This document shows, one piece after another, positions 24,603 through 33,672 of a stretch of 64,000 nucleotides of DNA. The stretch comes from CAZMZF01 sp964570765 (GTDB taxonomy: Bacteria; Zixibacteria; MSB-5A5; RBG-16-43-9). The translations under genes were made by a program, and so were the position numbers. Every line of letters begins with the position of its first letter. Within the stretch, counting starts at the first letter, position 1. The notes under the pieces were generated by a model. It saw only the letters and a program-made list of their open reading frames with translations. It was not told the DNA's origin and did no database searches. The stretch is taken from NCBI GenBank assembly GCA_964570765.1, contig CAZMZF010000005.1, positions 57,888 through 121,887 of the forward strand. The letters are read 5' to 3'.

Positions 24603-26126
24603 TTGCAGAAAGATATTATAATTAACTCATCGGAATATGAAACCCGGATTGCGATCTTAGAAAATTCTAAATTGATGGAGCTCTGGGTTGAAAGGCCTGA
24701 AAGTGAAAGGATAGTAGGAGATATTTACAAGGGGGTAGTTAAGGCAGTTCTTCCAGGGATGCAAGCGGCCTTTTTAGATCTTGGTCTGGAAAGAAGCGCT
24801 TTTTTACATATCTCGGACATCACCGAATTATATGAAGCAGATTTCCTGGAAGAGGAGGAGTTAGCCCAGAGAAAGAAAAAGAAAGCCCCACAAAAGATTG
24901 AGGAGCTTTTGAAAAAAGGGCAGGAGATCCTGGTTCAGATAATGAAAGAGCAGATGGGCACTAAAGGACCTAAGGTTACCTCACAACTTTCTTTAGCTGG
25001 AAGATATTTGGTATTAGTTCCCGGGGAAGAGCATATTGGGGTATCCAGAAAAATAATTGAGCGTGAAGAGAAAAAAAGGCTGAAAAGAGTGGTCTCAGAG
25101 CTAAAACCAGAGGGGTTTGGAGCAATAATACGCACTGTGGCTGAAGGGAAGGACCAGAAAGAATTCAAAAATGATATCCGGCTTCTTTTGAATTTATGGA
25201 AAAAGATAAGGAGGGAGGCGGAGAAAAAAAAGGCTCCGGCACTGGTGTATAAGGATATGGGGCTGGTTGCCAGTGTGATCCGGGATCAGCTATCACCTGA
25301 GGTCAATCAGGTGATGATCGATTCTAAGTGGGAGTACAAAAAAATACGCTCATATCTACGGGTGATAGCGCCAAGTTTGAGACAAAAGGTAATCCTTTAT
25401 GATAAGGATATACCGATCTTCGATTTCTACAATATTGAAAGCCAGATTGAAAAAATGTTAGATCGAAGGGTCTGGTTAAGAAAGGGGGCATATATAGTCA
25501 TTGATCAGACTGAGGCTATGGTTACCATCGATGTTAATACCGGCAGATTTGTAGGAAAGTCAGACCAGCAGACCACTATCTTGAAGACTAATTTAGAAGC
25601 TTCCCGGGAGATAGCCCGTCAGATAAGGCTCAGAGATATAGGGGGACTGATAATTATCGATTTTATCGATATGGAATCTTTTGAAAATCGGAAGAAAGTT
25701 TTTGAGGAATTCAAAGCCTCATTTAGAAATGACCGCTCAAAACATAGTATCCTTCCCATATCAGATTTTGGACTGATCGAGATGACCAGGGAAAGGATAA
25801 GACCCAGCCTGCTTTATACTTTTAGCCAGCCCTGTCCCACCTGTAATGGAATTGGCAGGGTTTTATCCAAGGAAACCTTGGCAGCCAAAATTGAGAGATG
25901 GTTCAAAAGAGCAAAAGTTCGCTCCATGGACAAAAAATTCAAGCTCTGTATTCATCCAGAAGTCTATCGGGTCTTAACTGAAGGGAAAGAGAGCAGGATA
26001 AAGAAACTGTGCCGAATGTTGAGAATAGAAATCCTGCCAGAAAAGGATGAGAGTTTATCTGCAGATGAGTTCAAGGTTTTCTCCTTAGATGAAGAGGAGG
26101 AGATTACCGATAGGTTTAAATCTTAA
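24603..26126 (+). CDS. rng: Ribonuclease G/E family endoribonuclease
   Basis: Processes rRNA and decays mRNA, 507 residues, the RNase G length. The S1 domain is at about residues 35-120 with G-D-I-Y-K-G-V-V and A-F-L-D-L-G-L-E-R-S-A-F-L. Catalytic aspartates are in V-T-I-D-V-N-T-G near residue 305 and I-I-I-D-F-I-D-M near 348. The zinc-link C-P-T-C-N-G-I-G follows near 410. TTG at 24603 is the start, seven bases after AGGAGAG. Confidence 0.95.
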   Translation: MQKDIIINSSEYETRIAILENSKLMELWVERPESERIVGDIYKGVVKAVLPGMQAAFLDLGLERSAFLHISDITELYEADFLEEEELAQRKKKKAPQKIEELLKKGQEILVQIMKEQMGTKGPKVTSQLSLAGRYLVLVPGEEHIGVSRKIIEREEKKRLKRVVSELKPEGFGAIIRTVAEGKDQKEFKNDIRLLLNLWKKIRREAEKKKAPALVYKDMGLVASVIRDQLSPEVNQVMIDSKWEYKKIRSYLRVIAPSLRQKVILYDKDIPIFDFYNIESQIEKMLDRRVWLRKGAYIVIDQTEAMVTIDVNTGRFVGKSDQQTTILKTNLEASREIARQIRLRDIGGLIIIDFIDMESFENRKKVFEEFKASFRNDRSKHSILPISDFGLIEMTRERIRPSLLYTFSQPCPTCNGIGRVLSKETLAAKIERWFKRAKVRSMDKKFKLCIHPEVYRVLTEGKESRIKKLCRMLRIEILPEKDESLSADEFKVFSLDEEEEITDRFKS

Positions 26127-26452
26127 CAGTTCAAATTCGTTCATTTCGTCGGGTCAGTCCGCCTGAGGCGGACGACGGGCACATTGATTTTCCTAAGACG
26201 GATGTAGATTCTTCGGTCGTCCCACCAAAGGCGGGACTCCCTCAGAATGACGGCTTTTTACAGGGGTGGGGTAATCCCGCCCCTACAGTTTTTAATCAAA
26301 ATAAATCTTGACAAAGTTAGCCATATTTCTTATTCTATAATTTGATTTATTGTTGCGATTTCTTTCCTTGATGGCGGGGGAAAGAAAGAGTATTTTTTTA
26401 AAAACAGAAATAATAATTTAAGCTTTTAAAAACTTTAAGAAGGAGGAAGAGT
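26127..26452 (+). repeat. Spacer with REP-like and other palindromes, then a promoter
   Basis: From left to right: a REP-like copy with GACGGGCAC end (26147-26182), a GATTCTTCGGTCG...CAGAATGAC element (26210-26251), a GGGGTGGGG...CCGCCCC hairpin (26261-26287), the promoter at 26308, an A+T-rich leader and the ribosome site AAGGAGGAAG. No gene is seen. Confidence 0.7.
26308..26336 (+). promoter_or_regulatory. Candidate promoter of the beta-helix protein gene
   Basis: TTGACA at 26308-26313, a 17-base spacer and TATTCT at 26331-26336 (a TATAAT overlaps at 26336-26341 but at 22-base spacing). The transcript leader would be about 110 bases. Confidence 0.5.
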
Positions 26453-29400
26453 ATGAAAATTTGTTCTCGGTTTTTGAGGACAGGAGTGGTTTTTGTTCTA
26501 CTGCTGTTTCTTTCCGGGGTAGCGCAGGCTTATATCACAGTTAGCGGGAACCAGTCCGGAACCTGGTTGGCTGATTCAACCTATTATGTCTCTGCTAATG
26601 TTACAGTTCAAAACGGAAATACTCTGATCATTCCCAAAGGGGTAGTGGTTAAGTTCAATACCAATACTCAACTCAATGCTAACGGCACCCTATCAGTTGA
26701 TGGCTCTTTGGGGTTTGTTTACTTCACTTCCAAAAATGATAACACGGTAGGTCAGACTATTGCCGGTTCAACTGGTAATCCTGCTTCCAATGATTGGTAT
26801 TATATCTATTTCTCTGGTTCTGGCTCTAGCGGTTCGGTTCTGGATTCCTGTATAGTCAGATATGGCAACTATGGAATTTATATTTCTAATAGCGACCTGA
26901 CAATTCGGTATTGCACTGCCAGCAATAACTATTATGATGGGATTTACTGCGGTAGTGGTAATCCTGGCTTAACCAACAACCTGATAACAGCTAATCGCAG
27001 GTATGGGATTTACTTGAGCAGTTCATCGCCCGTTATTTCTAACTGTCAGATATTGGGTAATGGAACTTCTGGCAATTATGAAGGTATATACGGGACAACA
27101 AGTTCACCTAACATCCAGAACTGTGTGATAAAGAACAACACTGGAGGCGGGATATATGTAACTGGTTCAGCCAACCCAGCCACAGTTTCAAATGATACTG
27201 TCTCCAATAATGGAAGTAGTCATGGGATTTATTATACAGGCAGTGCCCAGATAACCATTTCTAACAATTATGTATCCGGACACACAGGCACAAATATTGC
27301 CGGGATAGTGACATCCTGGGCACAAGTGAATAATAATGTCATAACTAGCAACAGATTCCCTTTAGCGGTAACTGGTTTCATCTATACCACTTATAGCGGT
27401 AACACTATTACTGGTAACACCTATAATAAGTCTATGGGTGTTCTTGGATACATAAGCGGAACTTTATATAATGCTTCTAATCTGCCTTCGCCTTTGACTG
27501 CGAACGTGATCATCACTACACCTCAGGTTCAGAACGGGACCAGTTTAACCATCCAGCCTGGAGCAGTAATAAAGTTTTTACAGGGAGAGTATATAAATGT
27601 ATCTGGCTCCTTAAGTGCTATAGGGAAGACAGATAGTTTAATCGCTTTTACCTCCTTTAAGGATGACAGCTTAGGAGGGGATAACAATGGGGACGGAGGA
27701 GGAACATTGCCTGCTTCCAATGATTGGAGTTATATTTATCTTTCAGGAACAGGTTCCAGTGGCTCGGTTTTAGATTCCTGTTTAATCAAGTATGCGAACT
27801 ATGGCATTCAATTCAATAATAGTGATGCAGTGCTTCGCAACAGCAATATCAGGCAGAGTTATACTGATGGGATTTACTGCAGTAGTAGTAATCCTGCCCT
27901 GACCAATAATCTTATAAACGCCAATCGACGGTATGGTATTTATATGGGTAGTTCTTCACCAGTTATTACTAACTGCAAAGTACAGAACAATGGCAGTTCA
28001 GGCACTTATGAGGGGATATATGGTTCAAGCAGTTCACCCACTATACAGAACTGTGTGATAAAGAACAACACTGGAGGAGGGATCTATGTGACTGGTGCAA
28101 GCAATCCAGGCACAGTTTCAAATGATACCGTGTCGAATAATGGTACCGGTCATGGGATTTATTATACTGGCACAGCTCAGGTTACCATCTCCAACAACTA
28201 TGTCTCCGGGCAGACCGGGACAAATTTAGCCGGGATAGTTACCTCCTGGGCACAGGTGAACAGTAATTATATCACCGGTAACCGTTTTCCCTTAGCTGTG
28301 ACCGGGAATATAAATAGTTCCTACAGTGGAAATACTATTACTGGCAATACTTATAACACCGCAATGGGAGTTTTGGGTTATATTTCCGGGACTTTACTGA
28401 ACAGGTCAAATTTACCCTCCCCTTTGACCGCGAATGTGATAATCACCACACCCCAGATTCAAAATCTAACCACTTTAACTATTCAGCCGGGAGCGGTGAT
28501 AAAGTTTTTACCTTCGCAGGGGCTTACAGTTTATGGCAACTTAAGTGCTATAGGTAAAACTGACAGTTTAATCTCCTTCACCTCTTTTAAGGATGACAGT
28601 CTGGGTGGGGATAATAATGGGGATGGTGGAGGGACTTTGCCTGCTTCCAATGACTGGGATTATGTTGGTCTATCTAACAGTGGAGCCAGTGGTTCGATTA
28701 TAGATTCCTGTTTATTCAAATATGGGAACCATGGGATTGCAACCTATAACTGCGATCCGGTTATTCGGAACAACACTTTCAGGAATAGCTATTATGATGG
28801 AATCAACGTTAGCAGTGGCAACCCTGCTTTAACTAACAACCTGATAAACGGCAACCGGAGGTATGGTATTTATCTGAGTAGTTCCTCTCCGGTTATTACC
28901 AACTGTAAGGTGCAAAGCAATGGCAGTTCAGGGATTTATGATGGGATATATGGTTCAAGCAGTTCACCCACCATTCAGAACTGTGTGATTAAGAATAGTA
29001 CTGGAGGTGGAATATACGTAACCGGAGCATCCAATCCAGCCACAGTTTCAAATGATACGGTCTCAAATAATGGAACTGGACATGGGATTTATTATACCGG
29101 CACTGCCCCTGCAGCCATCTCTAACAATTATGTCTCCGGGCAGACCGGGACAAATTTAGCCGGTATAGTTACTTCTTGGGCACAGGTGAACAATAATTAC
29201 ATAACCGGAAATCGTTTTCCGTTAGCCGTAACCGGGAATATAAACAGTACTTATAGTGGAAACACCATTACTGGTAACACTTACAACACTGCTATGGGAG
29301 TTTTAGGGACTATTTCCGGGACTTTGCTGAACAGGTCAAATTTACCCTCCCCTTTGACCGCGAATGTGATAATCACTACACCTCAGGTTCAAAATCTCAC

Positions 29401-30376
29401 GACTTTAACTATTCAACCAGGAGCGGTGCTGAAGTTTTTGCCCAGCCAAGGACTTAATGTTTATGGCACTTTAAGTGCGATAGGGAAGACCGACAGTTTG
29501 ATTTCCTTTACCTCTTTTAAGGATGACAGTTTAGGCGGTGACAATAATGGAGATGGCGGTGGGACTTTACCTGCTTCCAATGATTGGGATTATCTTTATC
29601 TTAACGGTTCTGGCTCCAGTGGTTCGATTCTCGATTCCTGTTTAATCAAATATGGGCAATATGGTATTAATATTTATAATAGTGATCTGGTGATAAGAAA
29701 TAGCACTTTCAGGAATAGCTATTATGATGGAATCTACTGTACTGGAGGAACCCCCAATTTAACCCGGAACCTGATAACCACCAACCGGAGGTATGGTATT
29801 TATTTGAACGGTTCTTCATCGGTTATTTACAGATGTGAGGTTAAAGGCAACGGGACAAGCGGTAATTATCACGGAATCTATTGTTATAATTCCTCGCCTC
29901 AGATTAGACATTGCAATATCCTGAACAACACAGATGCCGGGGTTTATACTCAATATCAATCTAATCCAGTGATCGATAGTTGTCATATTTACGGGAATAC
30001 TAACTATGGGGTAAATAATGTGGATGTGTCTTTAACCCTGAATGCTCAGTATAACTGGTGGGGTGATTCAACTGGACCGAATGACCCCAGCACTGGACCG
30101 CCGGACTATAACCCCGCTGGGTTGGGAAACAAAGTCTCTGACTATGTGACTTATCGGCCCTGGATGCCCAGACCTTATATTTGCGGGGATAACAATGGAG
30201 ACGAAAAGGTGAGTTTAGGGGATATAGTTTACTTGATAAATTATCTGTTCAAATTTGGACCGGCACCAGTGCCAATGGAAAAGGCAAATGTAAATGGAGA
30301 TGGAAAAGTGTCATTGGGAGACGTAGTCTGGCTGATCAATTATCTATTTAAGTTTGGACCAGCTCCTATATGCTGA
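26453..30376 (+). CDS. Secreted right-handed beta-helix protein with C-terminal dockerin
   Basis: A 1307-residue extracellular protein. It has a signal peptide (hydrophobic core to about residue 25, ending A-Q-A), then four large repeats. Repeat starts, judged by V-I-I-T-T-P-Q/N-V-T-V-Q-N segments, lie at DNA positions near 26597, 27503, 28433 and 29363, so the period is 302 and then exactly 310 residues. Each repeat has an N-terminal sheet (L-T-I-Q-P-G-A-V-I-K-F), a D-N-N-G-D-G-G-G loop and a pectate-lyase-like region rich in N-G/S and Y-G-I-Y turns. The C-terminus has two dockerin F-hand loops (D-N-N-G-D-E-K-V-S-L-G-D and V-N-G-D-G-K-V-S-L-G-D), which bind calcium and could anchor to cohesin partners. 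Substrate unknown. Confidence 0.92.
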   Translation: MKICSRFLRTGVVFVLLLFLSGVAQAYITVSGNQSGTWLADSTYYVSANVTVQNGNTLIIPKGVVVKFNTNTQLNANGTLSVDGSLGFVYFTSKNDNTVGQTIAGSTGNPASNDWYYIYFSGSGSSGSVLDSCIVRYGNYGIYISNSDLTIRYCTASNNYYDGIYCGSGNPGLTNNLITANRRYGIYLSSSSPVISNCQILGNGTSGNYEGIYGTTSSPNIQNCVIKNNTGGGIYVTGSANPATVSNDTVSNNGSSHGIYYTGSAQITISNNYVSGHTGTNIAGIVTSWAQVNNNVITSNRFPLAVTGFIYTTYSGNTITGNTYNKSMGVLGYISGTLYNASNLPSPLTANVIITTPQVQNGTSLTIQPGAVIKFLQGEYINVSGSLSAIGKTDSLIAFTSFKDDSLGGDNNGDGGGTLPASNDWSYIYLSGTGSSGSVLDSCLIKYANYGIQFNNSDAVLRNSNIRQSYTDGIYCSSSNPALTNNLINANRRYGIYMGSSSPVITNCKVQNNGSSGTYEGIYGSSSSPTIQNCVIKNNTGGGIYVTGASNPGTVSNDTVSNNGTGHGIYYTGTAQVTISNNYVSGQTGTNLAGIVTSWAQVNSNYITGNRFPLAVTGNINSSYSGNTITGNTYNTAMGVLGYISGTLLNRSNLPSPLTANVIITTPQIQNLTTLTIQPGAVIKFLPSQGLTVYGNLSAIGKTDSLISFTSFKDDSLGGDNNGDGGGTLPASNDWDYVGLSNSGASGSIIDSCLFKYGNHGIATYNCDPVIRNNTFRNSYYDGINVSSGNPALTNNLINGNRRYGIYLSSSSPVITNCKVQSNGSSGIYDGIYGSSSSPTIQNCVIKNSTGGGIYVTGASNPATVSNDTVSNNGTGHGIYYTGTAPAAISNNYVSGQTGTNLAGIVTSWAQVNNNYITGNRFPLAVTGNINSTYSGNTITGNTYNTAMGVLGTISGTLLNRSNLPSPLTANVIITTPQVQNLTTLTIQPGAVLKFLPSQGLNVYGTLSAIGKTDSLISFTSFKDDSLGGDNNGDGGGTLPASNDWDYLYLNGSGSSGSILDSCLIKYGQYGINIYNSDLVIRNSTFRNSYYDGIYCTGGTPNLTRNLITTNRRYGIYLNGSSSVIYRCEVKGNGTSGNYHGIYCYNSSPQIRHCNILNNTDAGVYTQYQSNPVIDSCHIYGNTNYGVNNVDVSLTLNAQYNWWGDSTGPNDPSTGPPDYNPAGLGNKVSDYVTYRPWMPRPYICGDNNGDEKVSLGDIVYLINYLFKFGPAPVPMEKANVNGDGKVSLGDVVWLINYLFKFGPAPIC

Positions 30377-30617
30377 GGAGAAAGGTAGAGCCTTTATTTA
30401 TCTCTTTTGAGCTGGTTTAATCCTTCGGGTCAGTCCGCCTGAGGCGGACGACGGGCACAAAAGCGATTTTTTGTAGGGGTGGGGTTACCCCGTCCCTACA
30501 GTTTTTGAGTGGGTTCATTCCGCGGGCACACTGAAATTAAGCAGATTCTTCGGTCGTCTCGCCAAAGACGAACTTCCTCAAAATGACAGATTATACTACA
30601 AATCTTTTAAATTTCTC
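30377..30617 (+). repeat. Spacer palindromes before tRNA-Leu
   Basis: A REP-like copy at 30422-30458 is nearly identical to that at 26147. It is followed by a TGTAGGGGTGGGG...CCCCGTCCCTACA hairpin (30471-30500) and a GATTCTTCGGTCGTC...CAAAATGAC element (30544-30588). The same three repeat types occur in the same order before the beta-helix gene. Confidence 0.7.
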
Positions 30618-30646
30618 TTGCTCAAGACTTGCTGAAAAATTATATT
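30618..30646 (+). promoter_or_regulatory. Candidate promoter for tRNA-Leu
   Basis: TTGCTC at 30618-30623, a 17-base spacer and TATATT at 30641-30646, nine bases ahead of the mature tRNA 5' end. Confidence 0.45.
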
Positions 30647-30654
30647 AGTCCTAC

Positions 30655-30737
30655 GCCGAAGTGGTGGAATTGGCAGACACGCTGTGTTCAGGGCGCAGTG
30701 TCCACAAGACGTGGGGGTTCAAATCCCCCCTTCGGCA
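30655..30737 (+). tRNA. tRNA-Leu (anticodon CAG)
   Basis: A class II tRNA of 83 bases. The acceptor stem GCCGAAG pairs with CTTCGGC; the anticodon stem CTGTG/CGCAG holds CAG at 30689-30691, reading CUG. There is a long variable arm before the GGGGG/CCCCC T-stem with loop TTCAAAT. Discriminator A; CCA is not encoded. Confidence 0.95.
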
Positions 30738-30810
30738 TTGGAAATGCCAGTGGATGGTGAATGGTAGATAGTTTAAAGAAAAGATAAACCATTAAAATAA
30801 AGGATGTACC

Positions 30811-32697
30811 ATGAGAAAGGTTCGAAGATTTTTCGTCCCGGGGGTGGTTTTAGTCTTTTTGTTGTTTAGCTGGATTAACCTCTTTGCACAATCTAAAACT
30901 AAAGCGATTCCTCAGCGTTCAGACATAGCGGAAAAATACAAATGGAAGCTGGAGGATATCTACCCTACAACTGGGGATTGGGAAAAAGATTTCACCTGGT
31001 TAAAGGAAATTATCCCTCAGTTCTCTTCCTTTAAAGAGCATCTGTCCGAATCAGGTAAAAAGCTTTATGATGGCCTGGCTTTGAATGACAGCGTTTCTAT
31101 CATAATGGGAAAACTATACGTTTATGCCAATATGAAATTAGATGAGGATACCAGGAACTCCAATTTCCAGCAATTATCCGATCGCATAATAGGTCTGAAT
31201 ACCCAGTTGGATGAAGCTACATCTTTTATCCAGCCGGAGATATTAGCCATTCCGGATGAAAAGATTAAAAGCTTCATTCAATCGGAAAAAGGTTTGGGGG
31301 TATATCAGTTCTATTTTGATAATCTCTTACGCACCAAATCTCATATTCTGTCTCCAGAAGAAGAGAGGATTTTAGCCTTATCCGGGGATTTAGCTCAAGG
31401 TCCTTTGAAGATCTTCACGATGATAGATGATGCGGATATTAAATATCCTACGATTAAAGATGAAAGAGGGGAGGAGGTCCAACTCACCAAAGAGAGATAT
31501 TCCAAGTTCTTGGAGTCAACTGACAGGCGGGTGAGACGGGATGCAAGTCTGGCTTACAATTCAACCTATCTGAAATATCTCAATACCTTAGGTGCTACCT
31601 TGACCACCCAGTTCAACCGGGACATATTTTTTTCCCGGGCTCGAAAATATAATTCCTGCTTAGAAGCCTCCCTGGATAATAGCAATATCCCGGTGTCGGT
31701 TTATGAGAACTTAATTCAAGCGGTTAGTAAGAATTTAGAGCCTCTGCACAGATATATATCTTTGAGAAAAAAGGTTCTCAAAGTAGATACGCTCTATACT
31801 TACGACCTTTATGTTCCTTTAGTCCCGGAAGCAAAGATGGAAATACCTTATGATTCTGCTTTGAAGATTATTCAAACTGCCTTAGCTCCCCTGGGTAAGG
31901 AATATATAAAGGATTTGATGATGGGGTTTGATTCCAGATGGGTGGATGTGTATGAGACAGAAGGGAAAGGGAGTGGTGCATATTCCTGGGGAGCTTATTC
32001 CACACATCCTTATATGTTGCTAAACTATAACAATACTCTGGAAAATATGTTTACCGTTGCCCATGAAATGGGCCATTGTCTGCATCGATACTATACCAAT
32101 AGAAACGAACCTTATGTTTACGGAGGGCATACAATTTTCACGGCTGAGGTTGCCTCTACCATCAATGAGGCACTGCTTATGCAATATATGATTAACAATG
32201 CCAAGAATAAAAACCAGAAACTTTATCTGTTGGAATACTATATTCAGCAGATTATCGGGACTTTCTATTTGCAGACTCTTTTAGCTGATTTTGAAAAGAT
32301 AGCCCATGAGAAGATGGAAAAAGGAGAAGCTCTGTCAGCCGGTGTTACCAGAAAAGTATATAGAGAGATTTTGCAGAAGTACTGGGGTCCGGAGCTTTAC
32401 AGGGATTCGATAAGCGATCTGGGTGCACTTCGGATATACCACTTCTACCGGAACTTCTATGTCTATCAATATGCTACTTCTTATGCGGCTTCCACCTATC
32501 TTTCCACGGAGATTTATCAAGGTAATAAGGAAGCCTTAGCCCGGTATCAGAATTTTCTTAAGACTGGCTCATCTGATTATTCAATCAATATCCTTAAAAA
32601 AGCTGGTGTGAATATGACTGCTTCTGAGCCGATAGATAAAACAATTGAGCTTTTCAATAGTCTGGTGGATCAGTTTGAGAAATTGATTTTGGAGTGA
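30811..32697 (+). CDS. Secreted oligoendopeptidase F-like M3 metallopeptidase
   Basis: A zinc peptidase of 628 residues related to PepF. The catalytic helix is A-H-E-M-G-H-C-L-H near residue 420, and the third zinc ligand is the glutamate in T-A-E-V-A-S-T-I-N-E-A near 450. Unlike typical cytoplasmic PepF, this copy opens with a signal peptide (K-V-R-R, then a hydrophobic core ending near residue 27), so it should act in the periplasm or outside. The ATG at 30811 follows AAGGATGTACC. It stands as a single gene behind tRNA-Leu. Confidence 0.92.
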   Translation: MRKVRRFFVPGVVLVFLLFSWINLFAQSKTKAIPQRSDIAEKYKWKLEDIYPTTGDWEKDFTWLKEIIPQFSSFKEHLSESGKKLYDGLALNDSVSIIMGKLYVYANMKLDEDTRNSNFQQLSDRIIGLNTQLDEATSFIQPEILAIPDEKIKSFIQSEKGLGVYQFYFDNLLRTKSHILSPEEERILALSGDLAQGPLKIFTMIDDADIKYPTIKDERGEEVQLTKERYSKFLESTDRRVRRDASLAYNSTYLKYLNTLGATLTTQFNRDIFFSRARKYNSCLEASLDNSNIPVSVYENLIQAVSKNLEPLHRYISLRKKVLKVDTLYTYDLYVPLVPEAKMEIPYDSALKIIQTALAPLGKEYIKDLMMGFDSRWVDVYETEGKGSGAYSWGAYSTHPYMLLNYNNTLENMFTVAHEMGHCLHRYYTNRNEPYVYGGHTIFTAEVASTINEALLMQYMINNAKNKNQKLYLLEYYIQQIIGTFYLQTLLADFEKIAHEKMEKGEALSAGVTRKVYREILQKYWGPELYRDSISDLGALRIYHFYRNFYVYQYATSYAASTYLSTEIYQGNKEALARYQNFLKTGSSDYSINILKKAGVNMTASEPIDKTIELFNSLVDQFEKLILE

Positions 32698-32772
32698 AAA
32701 GAGGATGACCGTTGTCCGTGATTCGTGACCGTAAATAGCCATTCCTTACCACTCTTCTTTATGAAAACTGGT

Positions 32773-32805
32773 AGACCCAGGTTGCTCTTAACCTGGGTCT
32801 TTTGT
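32773..32805 (+). terminator. Intrinsic terminator after the M3 peptidase gene
   Basis: AGACCCAGGTT (32773-32783), a six-base loop and AACCTGGGTCT (32790-32800) form an 11-base perfect stem followed by TTTGTT. Confidence 0.75.
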
Positions 32806-33055
32806 TATTAAGTTGGTAGCACAAGCATCTTGCCTGTTCCCTAAAGCTCAGACAGGAATGTCTGAGCTACCACTAACTCAAGCTACTACACAGAAAGTGT
32901 CTTTGCGAGCCCTTGGTAGCGGAAGACTTTAGTCTTCCAAGAGATGGAGGTCTGAAGACCTCCGTTACATTTTAAATTTTCAGTGTCGGATTGCTTCGTT
33001 GTCCCCGTAGGGGATTCCTCGCAATGATAAATTTATCACTTTTTTTATTTTTTTC

Positions 33056-33085
33056 TTGACAAGATTTAGGGGGGGAAGATATATT
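33056..33085 (+). promoter_or_regulatory. Candidate promoter of the foreign island genes
   Basis: TTGACA at 33056-33061, an 18-base spacer and TATATT at 33080-33085, about 100 bases before the first island gene. Its A+T-rich setting matches the host rather than the island. Confidence 0.5.
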
Positions 33086-33188
33086 TTTGACTAGAAAATG
33101 CTTGTGAGCATAATCTGGTCAATTAGATGGGAACCATTTCGACGCTGGTAATCAATTAACTTTTTTCAACTCCACGAAAGGAGGAGTT

Positions 33189-33638
33189 ATGTCAGGACGA
33201 ACAGCTTTCCGATTGATCGTCATGATGTTTGTCATGATGATGCTCGTCATGGCTTATGCGGGGATTGCGTTTGGACAAGACGGTCTTCAAAAGTACTTCA
33301 ACAACGCCTCACTCAAAGTGAAAGCGACGACCGATCCATTGCAGAAACGTGAAATCCTCAACAAATCATTTGAAAAAATGTCTAAAGCGTTGGACAAAGT
33401 TCAAAGCTCGCCGCTGATTTCGAAACACGATCAAGCCGGCATTGCTCTCTTAAAATCTACCCTTCAAGAGAAACAAGATGAGCTCACGGGCCTTAATGGT
33501 TACGAGCGCGTGTCCGATGAGCAACTGGATGCTTTCTCTGATTATGTCGTACAGGATATGGAGCAGGCCACCCAGACGGTAACCATCAGCCTGGTCGCGC
33601 TACTCTTGATCATAATCATTGTGATCCTTCTGGCGTAG
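33189..33638 (+). CDS. Exported protein with C-terminal membrane anchor, unknown
   Basis: 149 residues. A signal peptide ends near residue 29 (A-F-G-Q), a helical middle follows (K-V-K-A-T-T-D-P-L-Q-K-R-E-I-L), and the last 18 residues are one hydrophobic segment. No family is recognised. GAAAGGAGGAGTT precedes the ATG. Codon and base composition are visibly G+C-richer than the flanks and shared with the next three genes, which suggests joint transfer. Confidence 0.75.
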   Translation: MSGRTAFRLIVMMFVMMMLVMAYAGIAFGQDGLQKYFNNASLKVKATTDPLQKREILNKSFEKMSKALDKVQSSPLISKHDQAGIALLKSTLQEKQDELTGLNGYERVSDEQLDAFSDYVVQDMEQATQTVTISLVALLLIIIIVILLA

Positions 33639-33672
33639 TCTATCCAGAGAGCGAACATTCTCGGCCTTGGGT

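Larger units (their letters stand above)
32698..33188 (+). other. Gene-free spacer: terminator, decayed repeats and a promoter
   Basis: After the M3 peptidase comes a strong hairpin terminator (32773-32805). Next lie repeat pieces: CAGACAGGAATGTCTGAG (32848-32865), GGAAGACTTTAGTCTTCC (32921-32938), GGAGGTCTGAAGACCTCC (32945-32962) and a GGATTGCTTCG...CTCGCAATGA element (32988-33027). The promoter at 33056 then leads into the G+C-richer island. No gene is seen. Confidence 0.7.

Noticed and set aside
26597..30130. Repetitive DNA as a possible CRISPR array
   Set aside because: The repeats are 930 bases long and protein-coding; no short direct repeats with unique spacers or cas genes are seen anywhere in the window.
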